A stretch of DNA of 64,000 nt from assembly GCA_016935955.1 (NCBI GenBank), contig JAFGPY010000290.1, positions 1-64,000 of the forward strand. Reading direction: 5' to 3'. This document shows, piece by piece, positions 1 to 9,700 of the stretch. The notes beneath the pieces were generated by a model. That model was not told the DNA's origin and searched no databases. It saw only the letters and a list, made by a program, of their open reading frames with translations. Numbering within the stretch: position 1 is the first letter of the stretch; every line of letters starts with the position of its first letter. A program made the position numbers and the translations under genes. Source of the DNA: Planctomycetota bacterium (GTDB lineage Bacteria; Planctomycetota; Phycisphaerae; FEN-1346; JAACEH01).

Positions 1-1
1 C

Positions 2-19
2 CATCGCTGGTCTCCTTTC
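2..19 (-). promoter_or_regulatory. Ribosome binding site and start codon of a gene leaving the left edge
   Basis: On the minus strand GAAAGGAGA (positions 19 to 11) precedes an ATG at 4 to 2 with a spacing of about 6 nt. This is a strong Shine-Dalgarno plus start, so another minus-strand gene very probably begins here and continues outside the window. It lies about 70 nt after the stop of the truncated sensor kinase, in the same direction. Nothing can be said about its product. Confidence 0.6.
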
Positions 20-71
20 AAACGCGATGGCGACATCTTGACAAGGTCAGGCCGCGGATTGAAGATGGGGT

Positions 72-2570
72 TCACAGAACGCACACGTATATCTCCTGGG
101 CCTCCCGGCCGTCGGAGGCGACAATCACCTCGTACCCCAGTTCGCTGAGCATCCTGACGGCCGTCTGCCGCACCACCGGTTCGTCGTCGATCAACAGAAT
201 GCGGCCATGACCGAGCACGGGTTGGGGCGGCGCGACGTGCCGACGATCGGCCGGCGCTTCGGCAGTCACGGGCAGGTAGACGCGAAACGTGCTGCCGTGA
301 CCCACTTCGCTGTAAACCTGGACCGAGCCGCCGTGGTTCTTGACGATGCCGTAGACCATCGACAGCCCCATGCCCGTTCCCTTGGGCGACTCCTTGGTGG
401 TGAAGAAGGGCTCGAAGATCCGCGGCAGCACGTCGCGAGGGATGCCCACGCCGGTGTCCATCACCGACAGGCACAGGTAGTTCCCGGGACTGACCTCGGC
501 GTGAAGGCGGCAATACTCCTCCCCCAACTCGACACACTCGGTGCGGATGGTTAATTCGCCGCCCTCGAGCATTGCGTCGCGGGCATTCACCGCCAGATTC
601 AGCACGATCTGCTGCATCTGCCCCGGATCGCCCATGACGGTGCTCGGCGAAGCGTTGAGGACGGAGTGGATGTTGATGTTCTTGTCCACCGTGCGGCCCA
701 GCAGGTCGACGACCTCGCGGACCACGCCATGAAGGTCCACGGGAATGTTCTGGTTCTTGCCCCTGCGGGCGAAGCCCAGCAACTGGCTCGTAAGGCGCGC
801 CGCCCGGTGTGCCGCCACCTCAATCGCGCCGGCAATCTCGGCCGTTTCTTCTTCCTTGTGCTGGTTCGACTTCAGCAGATTGGCGTAGCCGATGATGCCC
901 GTCAGCAGGTTGTTGAAGTCGTGGGCCACGCCGCCTGCCAACTCGCCGATGGCCTCCAGTTTCTGAACCTGCAGCAACTGTTCCTCCAAGCGTCGGTACT
1001 CGCGCTCGCTGCGAATACGCTCGGTCACATCGCGGTCGATACCGAAAATCAGGATGTGGTCGCCGCGACGCTGCGGCGCGGCCGTCCACTCGTAGTGGTT
1101 CTCGCGGCCGTCCGGACGGCGCCATGATCCCATGCCGTGAAACGGCGTGCCGGCGAGAATCTTGTCGTACCACTCCCGCCGCTCCTGCCGGGTATGCGGA
1201 TAGTCGACCAACTCGTCCAGGTTCTCGGCAGCCTCCAGTTGTTCACGAGTATAGCCGCTCATCTCCACGTACCGCCGGTTGCAGGAGACGAGCCGGCGCT
1301 TGCAGGTTTCAGGATCGAACTCCGCAACGTTGATCCCGTCGCTGGAATGCTCGGACAGAAGTCGAAGGGTCTCCTCTTGCTCCCGCAGGGCTTCCTGCGC
1401 CTGGCGCCGTTCGCGCGTGTCGCGAACGAAGGACACCACGTACTCCTTGTCGCGGTACTTCAGGTAATTGGCGGTGACCTCCACCGGGATGCGCTCGCCG
1501 TTCTTGTCGCGTACCTCAGTCTCCCTCGTCAGCGACTTTTCCCGCTTCAGGGCCGCCAGGCTTTGAGGCCATTGTCGCCCCAGAAGCGTCTCGTCCAGTG
1601 CGGAAATGCTCGTCTTCAGGATCTCCTGCTTCGAGTAGCCCAGCAATCGGCAGAAGGCTTCGTTGGCATAGAGAAACCGGCCGCTCGAGTCCGCCCAGTT
1701 CACCCCGATCGACGACTTGTCGACCGAGAATTGCGTGAAGCGCAACGCCTCCTCGGCCCACACGCGGTCGGTGATGTCGGTGATGAATCCTTCCAGCATC
1801 ACTACGCCGCCTTCGTCGCACCCCACCTTCCGGCCCTGCTCGAAGACCCATTTCTCCTCGCCCTGGGCCGTGCGAATGCGGTAGGTAAGTCGGAACGGTC
1901 GCGACTGCGAGACGGACGTCTGCACCTGCTGCCAGACATCCGCGATGTCTTCGGGAAGAATCAGGTCCGCGAACGACACGTCGCGGTTATTCTGCAGTGC
2001 GGCTTGCTCGTAGCCCGTCAGCGATCGGCACCCCTCGCTGACGTATTCCATGGTCCACTGGTCATCGTTGCGACACCGGTAGGCCATTCCGGGCAGGTTA
2101 CTCATCAGGGTCGACAACGTCCGTTCGCTCTCGCGGAGAGCTTCCTCCGACCCGCGACGGGCGGTGATGTCCTGCCCTGTCGTCACGAGACAGATCGGTT
2201 GTCCGTTGTGTCCCCGCACGGTGCAGGCGGACCAGGCAATCAGTCGCCGCATGCCGTTCGGCAGGGCCCACCACGTTTCATGAATCCCGGTGCGCCCGCG
2301 GTCGCCCGCCTCGGCCAGGGCCGCGCGGACCTGTGCCGCCTGGTCCTCGCCGTCGGCGACTTCGCTGAAATGACTGCCGCGAAGATCGATCTGCGGCCCC
2401 CCTGCCCACGCCTCGCACGCCTGATTGCCGGTGATGATGTGTCCTTGGGGATCGAGTACGACGACCAGCGAGTCCACGGCGTCCAGCGCGTCCTTGAACA
2501 GATGCCCGTCTGTGCCGAGTTGCGCCAGGAGTTGTCCAAGCGTTTCGCCGTGCGGATCGTGACCGGCCAT
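72..2570 (-). CDS. Multi-PAS hybrid-type sensor histidine kinase with a truncated receiver domain
   Basis: A cytoplasmic-looking sensor kinase of 832 aa with no obvious membrane segment. Four PAS-like domains lie at about 28-136, 155-270, 280-390 and 403-520 ([11 protein letters not shown] and [11 protein letters not shown] are typical PAS cores). A HisKA dimerisation helix follows with phospho-accepting His about 550 in [13 protein letters not shown]. The HATPase domain at about 645-770 shows an N box ([10 protein letters not shown]), G1 (DTGVGIP), F (FEPFFTTK) and G2 ([11 protein letters not shown]). The last 40 residues begin a receiver domain (ILLIDDEP) but stop after GREAQEIY, before the phospho-accepting Asp. 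The ATG at 2570 was chosen because a G-rich SD precedes it. A TTG at 2642 sits only 2 nt after AAGGAGG, which is too close but cannot be excluded and would add 24 residues. The signal sensed is unknown. Confidence 0.88.
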   Translation of the reverse strand: MAGHDPHGETLGQLLAQLGTDGHLFKDALDAVDSLVVVLDPQGHIITGNQACEAWAGGPQIDLRGSHFSEVADGEDQAAQVRAALAEAGDRGRTGIHETWWALPNGMRRLIAWSACTVRGHNGQPICLVTTGQDITARRGSEEALRESERTLSTLMSNLPGMAYRCRNDDQWTMEYVSEGCRSLTGYEQAALQNNRDVSFADLILPEDIADVWQQVQTSVSQSRPFRLTYRIRTAQGEEKWVFEQGRKVGCDEGGVVMLEGFITDITDRVWAEEALRFTQFSVDKSSIGVNWADSSGRFLYANEAFCRLLGYSKQEILKTSISALDETLLGRQWPQSLAALKREKSLTRETEVRDKNGERIPVEVTANYLKYRDKEYVVSFVRDTRERRQAQEALREQEETLRLLSEHSSDGINVAEFDPETCKRRLVSCNRRYVEMSGYTREQLEAAENLDELVDYPHTRQERREWYDKILAGTPFHGMGSWRRPDGRENHYEWTAAPQRRGDHILIFGIDRDVTERIRSEREYRRLEEQLLQVQKLEAIGELAGGVAHDFNNLLTGIIGYANLLKSNQHKEEETAEIAGAIEVAAHRAARLTSQLLGFARRGKNQNIPVDLHGVVREVVDLLGRTVDKNINIHSVLNASPSTVMGDPGQMQQIVLNLAVNARDAMLEGGELTIRTECVELGEEYCRLHAEVSPGNYLCLSVMDTGVGIPRDVLPRIFEPFFTTKESPKGTGMGLSMVYGIVKNHGGSVQVYSEVGHGSTFRVYLPVTAEAPADRRHVAPPQPVLGHGRILLIDDEPVVRQTAVRMLSELGYEVIVASDGREAQEIYVCVL

Positions 2571-2716
2571 GACGACTGCCCCCCTGAAGAGTGCCGTACG
2601 GACCCAGTCCTGCAGCGGGACGTGACACCGCGATGTGTTCAAGTCCTCCTTATTATTTGCTCGGCACTGTCCGCGAGCAAACTTAATCTCCTTCTCTTAT
2701 TCACTACTATGAACCG

Positions 2717-2746
2717 GGGCGGAACGAACCATGGCCCGTTCCGCCC
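2717..2746 (-). terminator. Inverted repeat between the 1298-aa protein gene and the sensor kinase
   Basis: A perfect 10-bp stem (GGGCGGAACG at 2717-2726 and its complement at 2737-2746) with a 10-nt loop lies 32 nt beyond the stop of the gene ending at 2779. No T-run follows on the minus strand, so it may be a terminator of reduced strength or an RNA-stabilising hairpin. Confidence 0.45.
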
Positions 2747-2778
2747 TCGAAGAACGCTTAACCCGACAGTCTTCCCGC

Positions 2779-5700
2779 TCAGCGTGCCTCCTCCCCGCCC
2801 TCGCCGGACGCTTCGTCCGAAGCCGTGGACTCCGGCCCTGCCCCAGCTTGCGGCCCTCCGGCTCCTCCGTTCGGAGCGATGTGCACGTCGTGTCCCGCCG
2901 GGGAGACACCGGCCGAGACCGGGACGGGTCGCAGCATGTGGGACGTGTGGCGGGCTTCTCCACGCCATGCCGCCAGTTTTGTGCCAATCTCACGCAGCAG
3001 CCGCCAGCCGCCCAGCATGATCGCCAACACCGAAAGCAGCCAGATCAGGTCGGTCAGGTAATCACTGAAGCTGTAACCGGCCAGGGTACGCACGGCCAGC
3101 AATAAAGCCGCGACGCAAATCGTCGCCAGGAACTTCCAAGTAGCCGTAGCCTTGCCCCGTACCCACAGAAGCACCGTCACGGCGAGCACCACCACGAGCA
3201 CGACGCCGCGCGTTACCGAATGCAGTGCCGAGGTCATGCACAACACGTTCAGCTTCGGCGGCGCCCCGAGCGCCACCAGTGTCTGGAAGTAATAGCGATT
3301 CATCGAGATGCCCGTCTCGGCGCCCCGCGTCGCACGATTCCAGGTCGTGGAGTAGCTTTGAATCGGCGCCGGGGTCTCACCGCTCACGGCCTGCGCCCCC
3401 GAGTCCACATTCTCGTTGACCCGGCGGTTGTGCTCCTCCTGGATTCTGGACAGGTCGGCGGACATCTCGGCCGCGCCGCTCAGCACAATCGCCCGCTGCG
3501 GAGGCACAAACGACAGGCTGAGCAGCCCTTCGTCCAGACGGTCCACGCGGTTCAGTGTGCCGCGGTTGTGGACGATCACGTAGTCGTCGGGCAGCGAGAT
3601 CTCCCAACCGACGCGCAGGCTCGGGACCTCGGCCTGCGGCACCGTCAGTTCCACACCACTGACGCTCCCCAGCGCCGGCAGCGCGTAGCTGTAGCGAATG
3701 CGAACCTCAAACTCCTGCTGGTTTCTGCCGTGGCCGATGATCGGGATCATGGTGACAGTGTAGCCTTCCTTCTCGCTCGTCACGGGCGTCTTCTTCTCGG
3801 CGTCCACAAAGGCATGCCAGATTCGCGACCCGGCGGGCAACCGCAACTCCAGGTATTGCTTGCGCAGGTTCCGCATCGAGTACACGGCGTCAGTGACCAC
3901 GTTGCCGTCGTCGGTAATGACCGTGCTCAGGCGACAGGTGCTGATGACGGCCACGAGGACCTCGGCCGGCTCGCGGTGGACCATGGCCAGGTGCAGTTCG
4001 AACGGCGCCGTCGGATAGCGGAAGCTCAGGGCCATGGACCCGGTGATGCCCTGGGTGTAGTCGGACGGAATCTCACGCTCGTCGATCGGCCGCACCCCCT
4101 TGGACTCCTCAGCCGCATTGACTTCCAGGTCGGTCCGCGGCGCCACGGCCACGTAGCCGCGCTCGTGCTTCACGTCCAGGGCTCGGACACCGGTGTAGAC
4201 GAGCTTCTCGGCCGCCTGGTCGTCTGTCTTGATCTGGAAGCTGATGTTGACTCGGACCTGGCCCTTCCTCTTGGCCTGGAAGGTCAGCGTCCAGACGCTT
4301 GGCTTGTCGGGGTCCTTCTCCTTGCTCTTGAGGTCCAGGGTCGTAATGTCCACATTGTCGGCCCCCGGAGGCAACTCGACGCGGACAGCCTGGATACCGG
4401 CATACTGCACGAAGTACTTGACCGTGGCACTGGCCTGCAGATAGGCCTCGCCGAGGGAGATGAAGTTGAAGATCTCGGCGGTCACGTACGGCTCTACGCT
4501 CTCAATCTGTACGGCCGCTTTCCACGGCTGCAGGAAGTACTTGTAGGCCAGCGACACGCTGCCCTGCTGCAACCGTTGCGGCAGTTCCTTGACGTCGATC
4601 TCGCGAATGTTCTCCATCGTCGCCTCGGACGGCAGCAGCCGCATGCCCTCCTCCGGTCGCACGGCCACGTGACCGGTTTCGCGGCGGACGTCCATGCAAC
4701 TGATGTTCGGCAGGTCCGTGGGCTTGCCCGGCGTGGCCTCCACGCGCATCTCGGCGGTCAGACGCAGGGCGTACGCGCCCTCGGTCTTGCTCAACAGCAC
4801 AACCTCCACCGTTCCGGTGGCTTTGTCCTGTTTCCAGTCGTCGATGCCGGCGCCCTCAAGGTTCAGAATCTGGAGCCCCTGCGGCACATTGAGCCGCAGC
4901 GTAAAAACGCCCGCCTTGCGGATGTCGTATTTGACCGCATAGTCCACGCGGATCGTCGACGACTCGATGTCGATCAGCGTTTCGGTCGTGGCGACGATCT
5001 CGGGCTGGACCTCGCTGATCTCGACCTGCAGGCGGTACGGGTGGCGGATGTAGCGGTAGGCCAGCGTGACGGCCTGGCGATCGGGCATACTCTCGGGCAG
5101 GTCGCGGATGTTGATCTGGGTGATGCCCTCGCTGAGACTTGGCTTGACGTTCGTGCCCGGCACGGCCTCAATGGCCACGTAGCCGCGCTCACGCTGCACG
5201 TCCAGCAGTTCCAGCCGCGGGATCTCCAGCCGCTCACCCTGCAACGGCTTCTCGGTCGTCAGTTGGAGCGTGTACTGCTTCTCGGCCTTGCTTCGGAGGT
5301 CGACGCTGAGCACCTGGTCGATCAGGCTCCAGGTGTTGATGTCCAGGCCGTCAAGGTCGGCCAACCGCACGTCGGGTCCCAGCCGAATCCTGAAGCGGAA
5401 CACACCGGCTTCCTTGATCTGGTAGGTGACGGTCGTCGTGACGCGAATCGATTCAGCCGACACCTTGACCACCGAGAAGACCTCGCCTGAAACCTTGGCC
5501 TCGACGATGCTCAACCGCGTGACAACGCGAATCGGCCGCTTGACGTACTTGAAGCCCAGGTGCAGTTGGCCGATCTCGGCAGCCACCGCGGACGGCATCT
5601 CGCGCACATCGATCTGCGACACGCCTTCGGTCTGGCCGGCCTCGGCCTTCAGCCCCTTGTCGGCTGCAATGGCCAGCCACCCGGTCTCGCGGCTGACGCC

Positions 5701-6675
5701 GAGCACCTCTGGCGTCTCGATCGCCACGTCAGTCGCGCCGCCCATAGACGGCTGCTCGATGGCCTGCTCAAGGGCCAGCGTCAGAGCGTAGCGGTCGGTG
5801 ACCGGGCCCAGCAACTCGACCTTCAGCACACGGTCGCCGCCCTGCGTCTCGATGTCCCACGAACGAATGTCCTGGCCGTCCACCTTCAGCAACGTGGCCT
5901 TCTCGGGCAGACGGAGCCGCAGGCTGCTGACCTTGCCCTGGACGACCGAGTAGTTGACCTGCGTGTACAGCCGCATGACACCGAGGGCCAGTTGCGCCGT
6001 ACTGTTCTGCTCGGCGAAGACCTTCGCCTCCAGTTCGACGTCCGGAGCCTTGGGCGACCACTCGACCGTCAGCTCGCCGGTCTGGCCGCCGAACACGGTC
6101 ACAGTCGTCTGGCCGGACTTCTCCTCGCACCGAATCGGCAGTTGCGGCGAGACCGCGATCTCCAGCGACGTGCCGGGCACCGTGACGGCCATGGTCGCCA
6201 CCGTGGCGCCGATCTGCGGCAGGCGAAGGCTCTTCTTCAAGTCCTTGCCGTCCACTCCCGCGGCGAAGCGAACCTCCAACTCATGAGATCCCTTGCCCAC
6301 GCTGTACAGGTGATAGCCGTCGGCCTGACGCACGAGTTGCACGCTGTCGCGTCCCTTCTTGATCGTCATGTCGGTGACGGCAATGGACGAAGGCAGGATC
6401 AGGACCTTTCTCATCTCGCCGGTCTCGCTCTCGATCCACAGCCGCATCGTGCCTTCGGCCACGCCCTCCGCGACGGTCACCTGCACGTCGCTGCGTGTCA
6501 GCACGACGTCGGTCAGCGGAGCCGGGACGACCGGTGGCAACTCCACGTCGACCGTGTCGCGTTGCACGGCCGCAGCCGCGTCGACCGCCTCTTGCTGGGC
6601 CATGGCCGATGCAACCCAGACTGTCGCCACAAGAGTCATGACGATCCCCATCGAGATCTGTCTCACGAGCTTCAT
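2779..6675 (-). CDS. Giant exported protein with four tandem ~170-aa beta-rich repeats and C-terminal membrane helices
   Basis: I do not recognise a named family. The 1298-aa product has a clear signal peptide (MKLVRQISMGIVMTLVATVW, cleavage near ASAMAQQ). Four tandem repeats start at about residues 329, 495, 665 and 837, each opening with R/H-E-T/R-G-x-V/L-A and containing an ID-x-RE-x-P-like turn. The last unit runs into a domain with YSMRNLRKQYLELRLPAG, which is shared with three other large proteins in this window. Hydrophobic segments at about 1155-1235 should anchor the C-terminus, so most of the chain is probably extracytoplasmic. The ATG at 6675 is preceded by GGGAGG; the open frame 16 codons longer has no such support. 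It lies 44 nt after the 1592-aa lipoprotein gene, likely in one transcript. A structural or envelope role is only inference. Confidence 0.8.
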   Translation of the reverse strand: MKLVRQISMGIVMTLVATVWVASAMAQQEAVDAAAAVQRDTVDVELPPVVPAPLTDVVLTRSDVQVTVAEGVAEGTMRLWIESETGEMRKVLILPSSIAVTDMTIKKGRDSVQLVRQADGYHLYSVGKGSHELEVRFAAGVDGKDLKKSLRLPQIGATVATMAVTVPGTSLEIAVSPQLPIRCEEKSGQTTVTVFGGQTGELTVEWSPKAPDVELEAKVFAEQNSTAQLALGVMRLYTQVNYSVVQGKVSSLRLRLPEKATLLKVDGQDIRSWDIETQGGDRVLKVELLGPVTDRYALTLALEQAIEQPSMGGATDVAIETPEVLGVSRETGWLAIAADKGLKAEAGQTEGVSQIDVREMPSAVAAEIGQLHLGFKYVKRPIRVVTRLSIVEAKVSGEVFSVVKVSAESIRVTTTVTYQIKEAGVFRFRIRLGPDVRLADLDGLDINTWSLIDQVLSVDLRSKAEKQYTLQLTTEKPLQGERLEIPRLELLDVQRERGYVAIEAVPGTNVKPSLSEGITQINIRDLPESMPDRQAVTLAYRYIRHPYRLQVEISEVQPEIVATTETLIDIESSTIRVDYAVKYDIRKAGVFTLRLNVPQGLQILNLEGAGIDDWKQDKATGTVEVVLLSKTEGAYALRLTAEMRVEATPGKPTDLPNISCMDVRRETGHVAVRPEEGMRLLPSEATMENIREIDVKELPQRLQQGSVSLAYKYFLQPWKAAVQIESVEPYVTAEIFNFISLGEAYLQASATVKYFVQYAGIQAVRVELPPGADNVDITTLDLKSKEKDPDKPSVWTLTFQAKRKGQVRVNISFQIKTDDQAAEKLVYTGVRALDVKHERGYVAVAPRTDLEVNAAEESKGVRPIDEREIPSDYTQGITGSMALSFRYPTAPFELHLAMVHREPAEVLVAVISTCRLSTVITDDGNVVTDAVYSMRNLRKQYLELRLPAGSRIWHAFVDAEKKTPVTSEKEGYTVTMIPIIGHGRNQQEFEVRIRYSYALPALGSVSGVELTVPQAEVPSLRVGWEISLPDDYVIVHNRGTLNRVDRLDEGLLSLSFVPPQRAIVLSGAAEMSADLSRIQEEHNRRVNENVDSGAQAVSGETPAPIQSYSTTWNRATRGAETGISMNRYYFQTLVALGAPPKLNVLCMTSALHSVTRGVVLVVVLAVTVLLWVRGKATATWKFLATICVAALLLAVRTLAGYSFSDYLTDLIWLLSVLAIMLGGWRLLREIGTKLAAWRGEARHTSHMLRPVPVSAGVSPAGHDVHIAPNGGAGGPQAGAGPESTASDEASGEGGEEAR
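3586..5691 (-). repeat. Four tandem protein-level repeats inside the 1298-aa gene
   Basis: Unit borders, read on the minus strand, are about 5691-5194, 5193-4684, 4683-4168 and 4167-3586, giving periods of 166, 170 and 172 codons plus a longer last unit. The opening motifs are RETGWLAI, RERGYVAI, RETGHVAV and HERGYVAV. The repeats are divergent in DNA but unmistakable in protein, so they are old duplications rather than recent copies. Confidence 0.75.
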
Positions 6676-6719
6676 CCTCCCGTCCTCCCAAATCAGGTGT
6701 TGTCGCCTGCGATGCTTCG

Positions 6720-9700
6720 TCACGCTGCCGTCCGACGACCGCGATGCAGCTGTCGGCTCGCATGTCTAACCGCCGTCGCAAGAAGCCCTGCCACTGCAAG
6801 ACCCGCAACCGTGTACACGGTGTAGCCGCTGCCGCTGCGAACGGCCTGGACCCGAAAATGTCCCATGTCGCCGCCGCTGAATCCGCGGCCGATGCGGCTG
6901 AACATATAGGGGAGTTGGCCGCTCTCGGGCAACTGCAGCCCGATCGGCAGGCTGCCGCGCGTGCGGCCCTGCTCTACCGGGGCCAGGCTGACCAGTTCCA
7001 CGCCGCCCGCTTCCCACGGCCGCCATCCTCCGTCGGGCTGAGCCGTGGCCCGTTCGGCCGGCCGGGCCTGGCCGTCTTGTTGCTCGGATTCTTCCTGCGG
7101 CCCGTCGGTCCCGTTCTGCGGTTTCGTCGGCTTGCCCGACTCCGGCCGGCGGGCCGTGGTGCCCATGAACTCGGGCGTCCGGCTCGAGGCCTGCTCGTCG
7201 GAAGTGGACGCCGGCAAGTCACCGGGCGCCTCGCCGCTTCCGCGGATGTCGGCGGCAATCCTCTTCTCAAGTTCCAGCTTGCCGTCTTCCAGAACCTTGG
7301 TCTCTTTGACGTTGGCAGCCTTCTGCGCCTCACGCAGCACGCCTGCCGCCTGATCCTTGAAGGCGTTGAGTTTGTCGGTGTCGGCCTTGAAGGTGAAATC
7401 CGAACCGGACGGAGCAGGCGCTTCAGCCGCGCCGGCCGCCGGCTGCCCTTGCGTCTCGACCCCGCCAGTGCTGCGAGTGACGCGTGCGCCAAGTCTCGTC
7501 TGTCCGACGGGTCCGCCCTCGAGCGCACTGCCGTACCGCTCCTCGGCGCGCTTCATCCGCCGCTGGGCCTCCTGGGTTAGCAGGTTCATGTCCTGCCTGG
7601 TGCGGCTCTTGCCGCCAAGCATCTTGCCCTTTCTGTAGCTTTCGGAGTACGTCTTCAACTCCTCGTCGGTCGGGCGAAGGTCCTCTTCGATAATGGCATT
7701 GCCGACGTCGCCCTGCCGGTAGAGTTCTGTAGCAAGTTGACGCCGGTCGCCTTCTTCCACATACTGCAGTTCGTTGCCCGGCCGCAGAATGTTGTAACCG
7801 TGGCGGTCTTTCCCGGCCAGGAGCACGCCATCTTTGTTCTGCTGCGCCCCGGTGGTATCCCCCCCACTCGCCCAGGCGTTCAGACTCCGGCCGAAATACT
7901 CCACACCTTTCTGCTGAAGCCTTTCCACGACATCCGGGTCCACGAGCTTCGCCCTGGTCAGATCATCCAGCCGGTCGGGATAGGCGTCATTGATGCCTCG
8001 GTATGTTTCCAGGGCATCGCCGACGATGATCAGGTCGTGTTCGGCTTTCGAGGCAGACACGCTGAGCGGAGAAAGGGCAACTGCGGAATCCTCAGCTCGC
8101 TTTTCCCACATCTCGCCGCTCCATCTGAGCCCCGCAGGCATCATCAGGGCCAAGACCATCAGCACGGGAATCGCTATGAGCATCATCACGGCCGCCCACT
8201 TCAACGCCGGACGCATCTGCACGAAGCGAACCGCGCGCCCGCCGGAGGCCGCCGTGCGGTGGAAAAGCCGCGGCCCGTACCTGGCCAGCAGCCAGACCGC
8301 CGGAACCAGCCCCAGAATGCACGCCAGACCGATGGCCACCACACGAGCCACTTCCACAATGGGTCGCACCACCGGCCACACCTGTCGCCAGCGCTGGCTG
8401 TCCGGGCCAAGCATCTGGTCGGTCACGGGCACATCGGCGTCGGGCGGGCGAATGACCATCCGCATGTTGCCCTCGTCGCCCACGAGGTCCGACCGCAACG
8501 CGTACCCCGGCGGCATGAAGACTTCCCACCCCATCGACCCCGTGGCCACTTCGACCGGGGGCGTCTTGAGGGCCAGGTCAACCGTGCGGCCCTCCAGGGC
8601 AGGCAGCTGCTCGGTGTAGACCACGGTGAGTTCGAAGGCTTCGTCGCGCGCGCCGCGCTGTAGCAACGGAATGCGGTAGGTGTCGGGGCGGTCACCTTCG
8701 ACCGGCTTGACGGGTCGGCCGTCCACGTAAGCGCCCCAGAGTTGTCGGGAGTCGGGCAGTTCGATGGGCGCGAACTGCTGCCGTGTGTTCTGCACGGTCA
8801 GCGTCATGAACGTGACGGCCATACCGTCGCGATTGATCATCGTCTGAAGCAGGCAATCGCTGGCCTGAATCTTCAGGACGTCGGCTTCGCCGAGTTGAGC
8901 CATCTTGAGCGACAGGCCCCAGTCGCGCGGCGCCTGGCCCGAGTACTCGATCGCCCTAACCAGAGGCAAGCCGCCGGACGCAGTCTCGGCGACGGTCTCG
9001 ATCGCCCTGGCGTGTCCCGAGGGGGTCACCGTGACGTCCACATGGTCGCTCTGTTTGCCGACACGCAGAATCCCCTTGTGGCTTGCGGCTTCGACCACGC
9101 GAGGCTCCTCGTGAGCGACCTCCGAAGCGTCGCGATCAATGAGACGGTCATACGTGACGCGAAGCGTGTGAAGTCCTTTGCGCCGGGTGGCCAGCGTAAT
9201 CGTCCACGTGTTCGTCTCGGGATCAAGGCGGCGGCCGCTGATGTCGTCTCCGTCGATCCACGAGTTGACGGCCCACGGGGGCAACTGCACATGCAACACC
9301 GACACGCCGGCTTCCTGGATGGTGCAGGTCAGGAGCGTCACGGCGCCGATCTCGCCCTGTCCGATCTTCAGCAACGTATCGGCGACAACGGCCACGAGCG
9401 GCGTCAGCGGATCGACGCGGAGCGTGGCCGACCATGGCGTCGTGAAATCGTAGTGCAGCGACCTCGCCGTCGTGGCCACACGCTGCACGGCCCGTGCAGC
9501 CGGCGAGCGGCCTTCGCCGGCGCGGCGCATGGCGACCGACGCCTCGCGGAGCGACTGTACGTCCACGACACCCAGCTTCAGATCGGCCTGGGGCACGATG
9601 ACCACTCGTCCGCTGATCCGCTGGGCCGCGGGAAGATCGATCGATCCGATTGTCAGCGGCAAACCGTAGTCGACCGTTCGCGTGGCTTCAAGGACCAGTG

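Noticed and set aside
1137..3020. A 627-codon open frame on the plus strand, antisense to the sensor kinase
   Set aside because: Arg, Pro, Leu and His rich shadow of a GC-rich gene; the opposite strand encodes clear PAS, HisKA and HATPase motifs.
3220..5490. A 756-codon plus-strand open frame antisense to the 1298-aa gene
   Set aside because: Low-complexity shadow composition, no SD or signal; the minus-strand product shows tandem repeats and a signal peptide.
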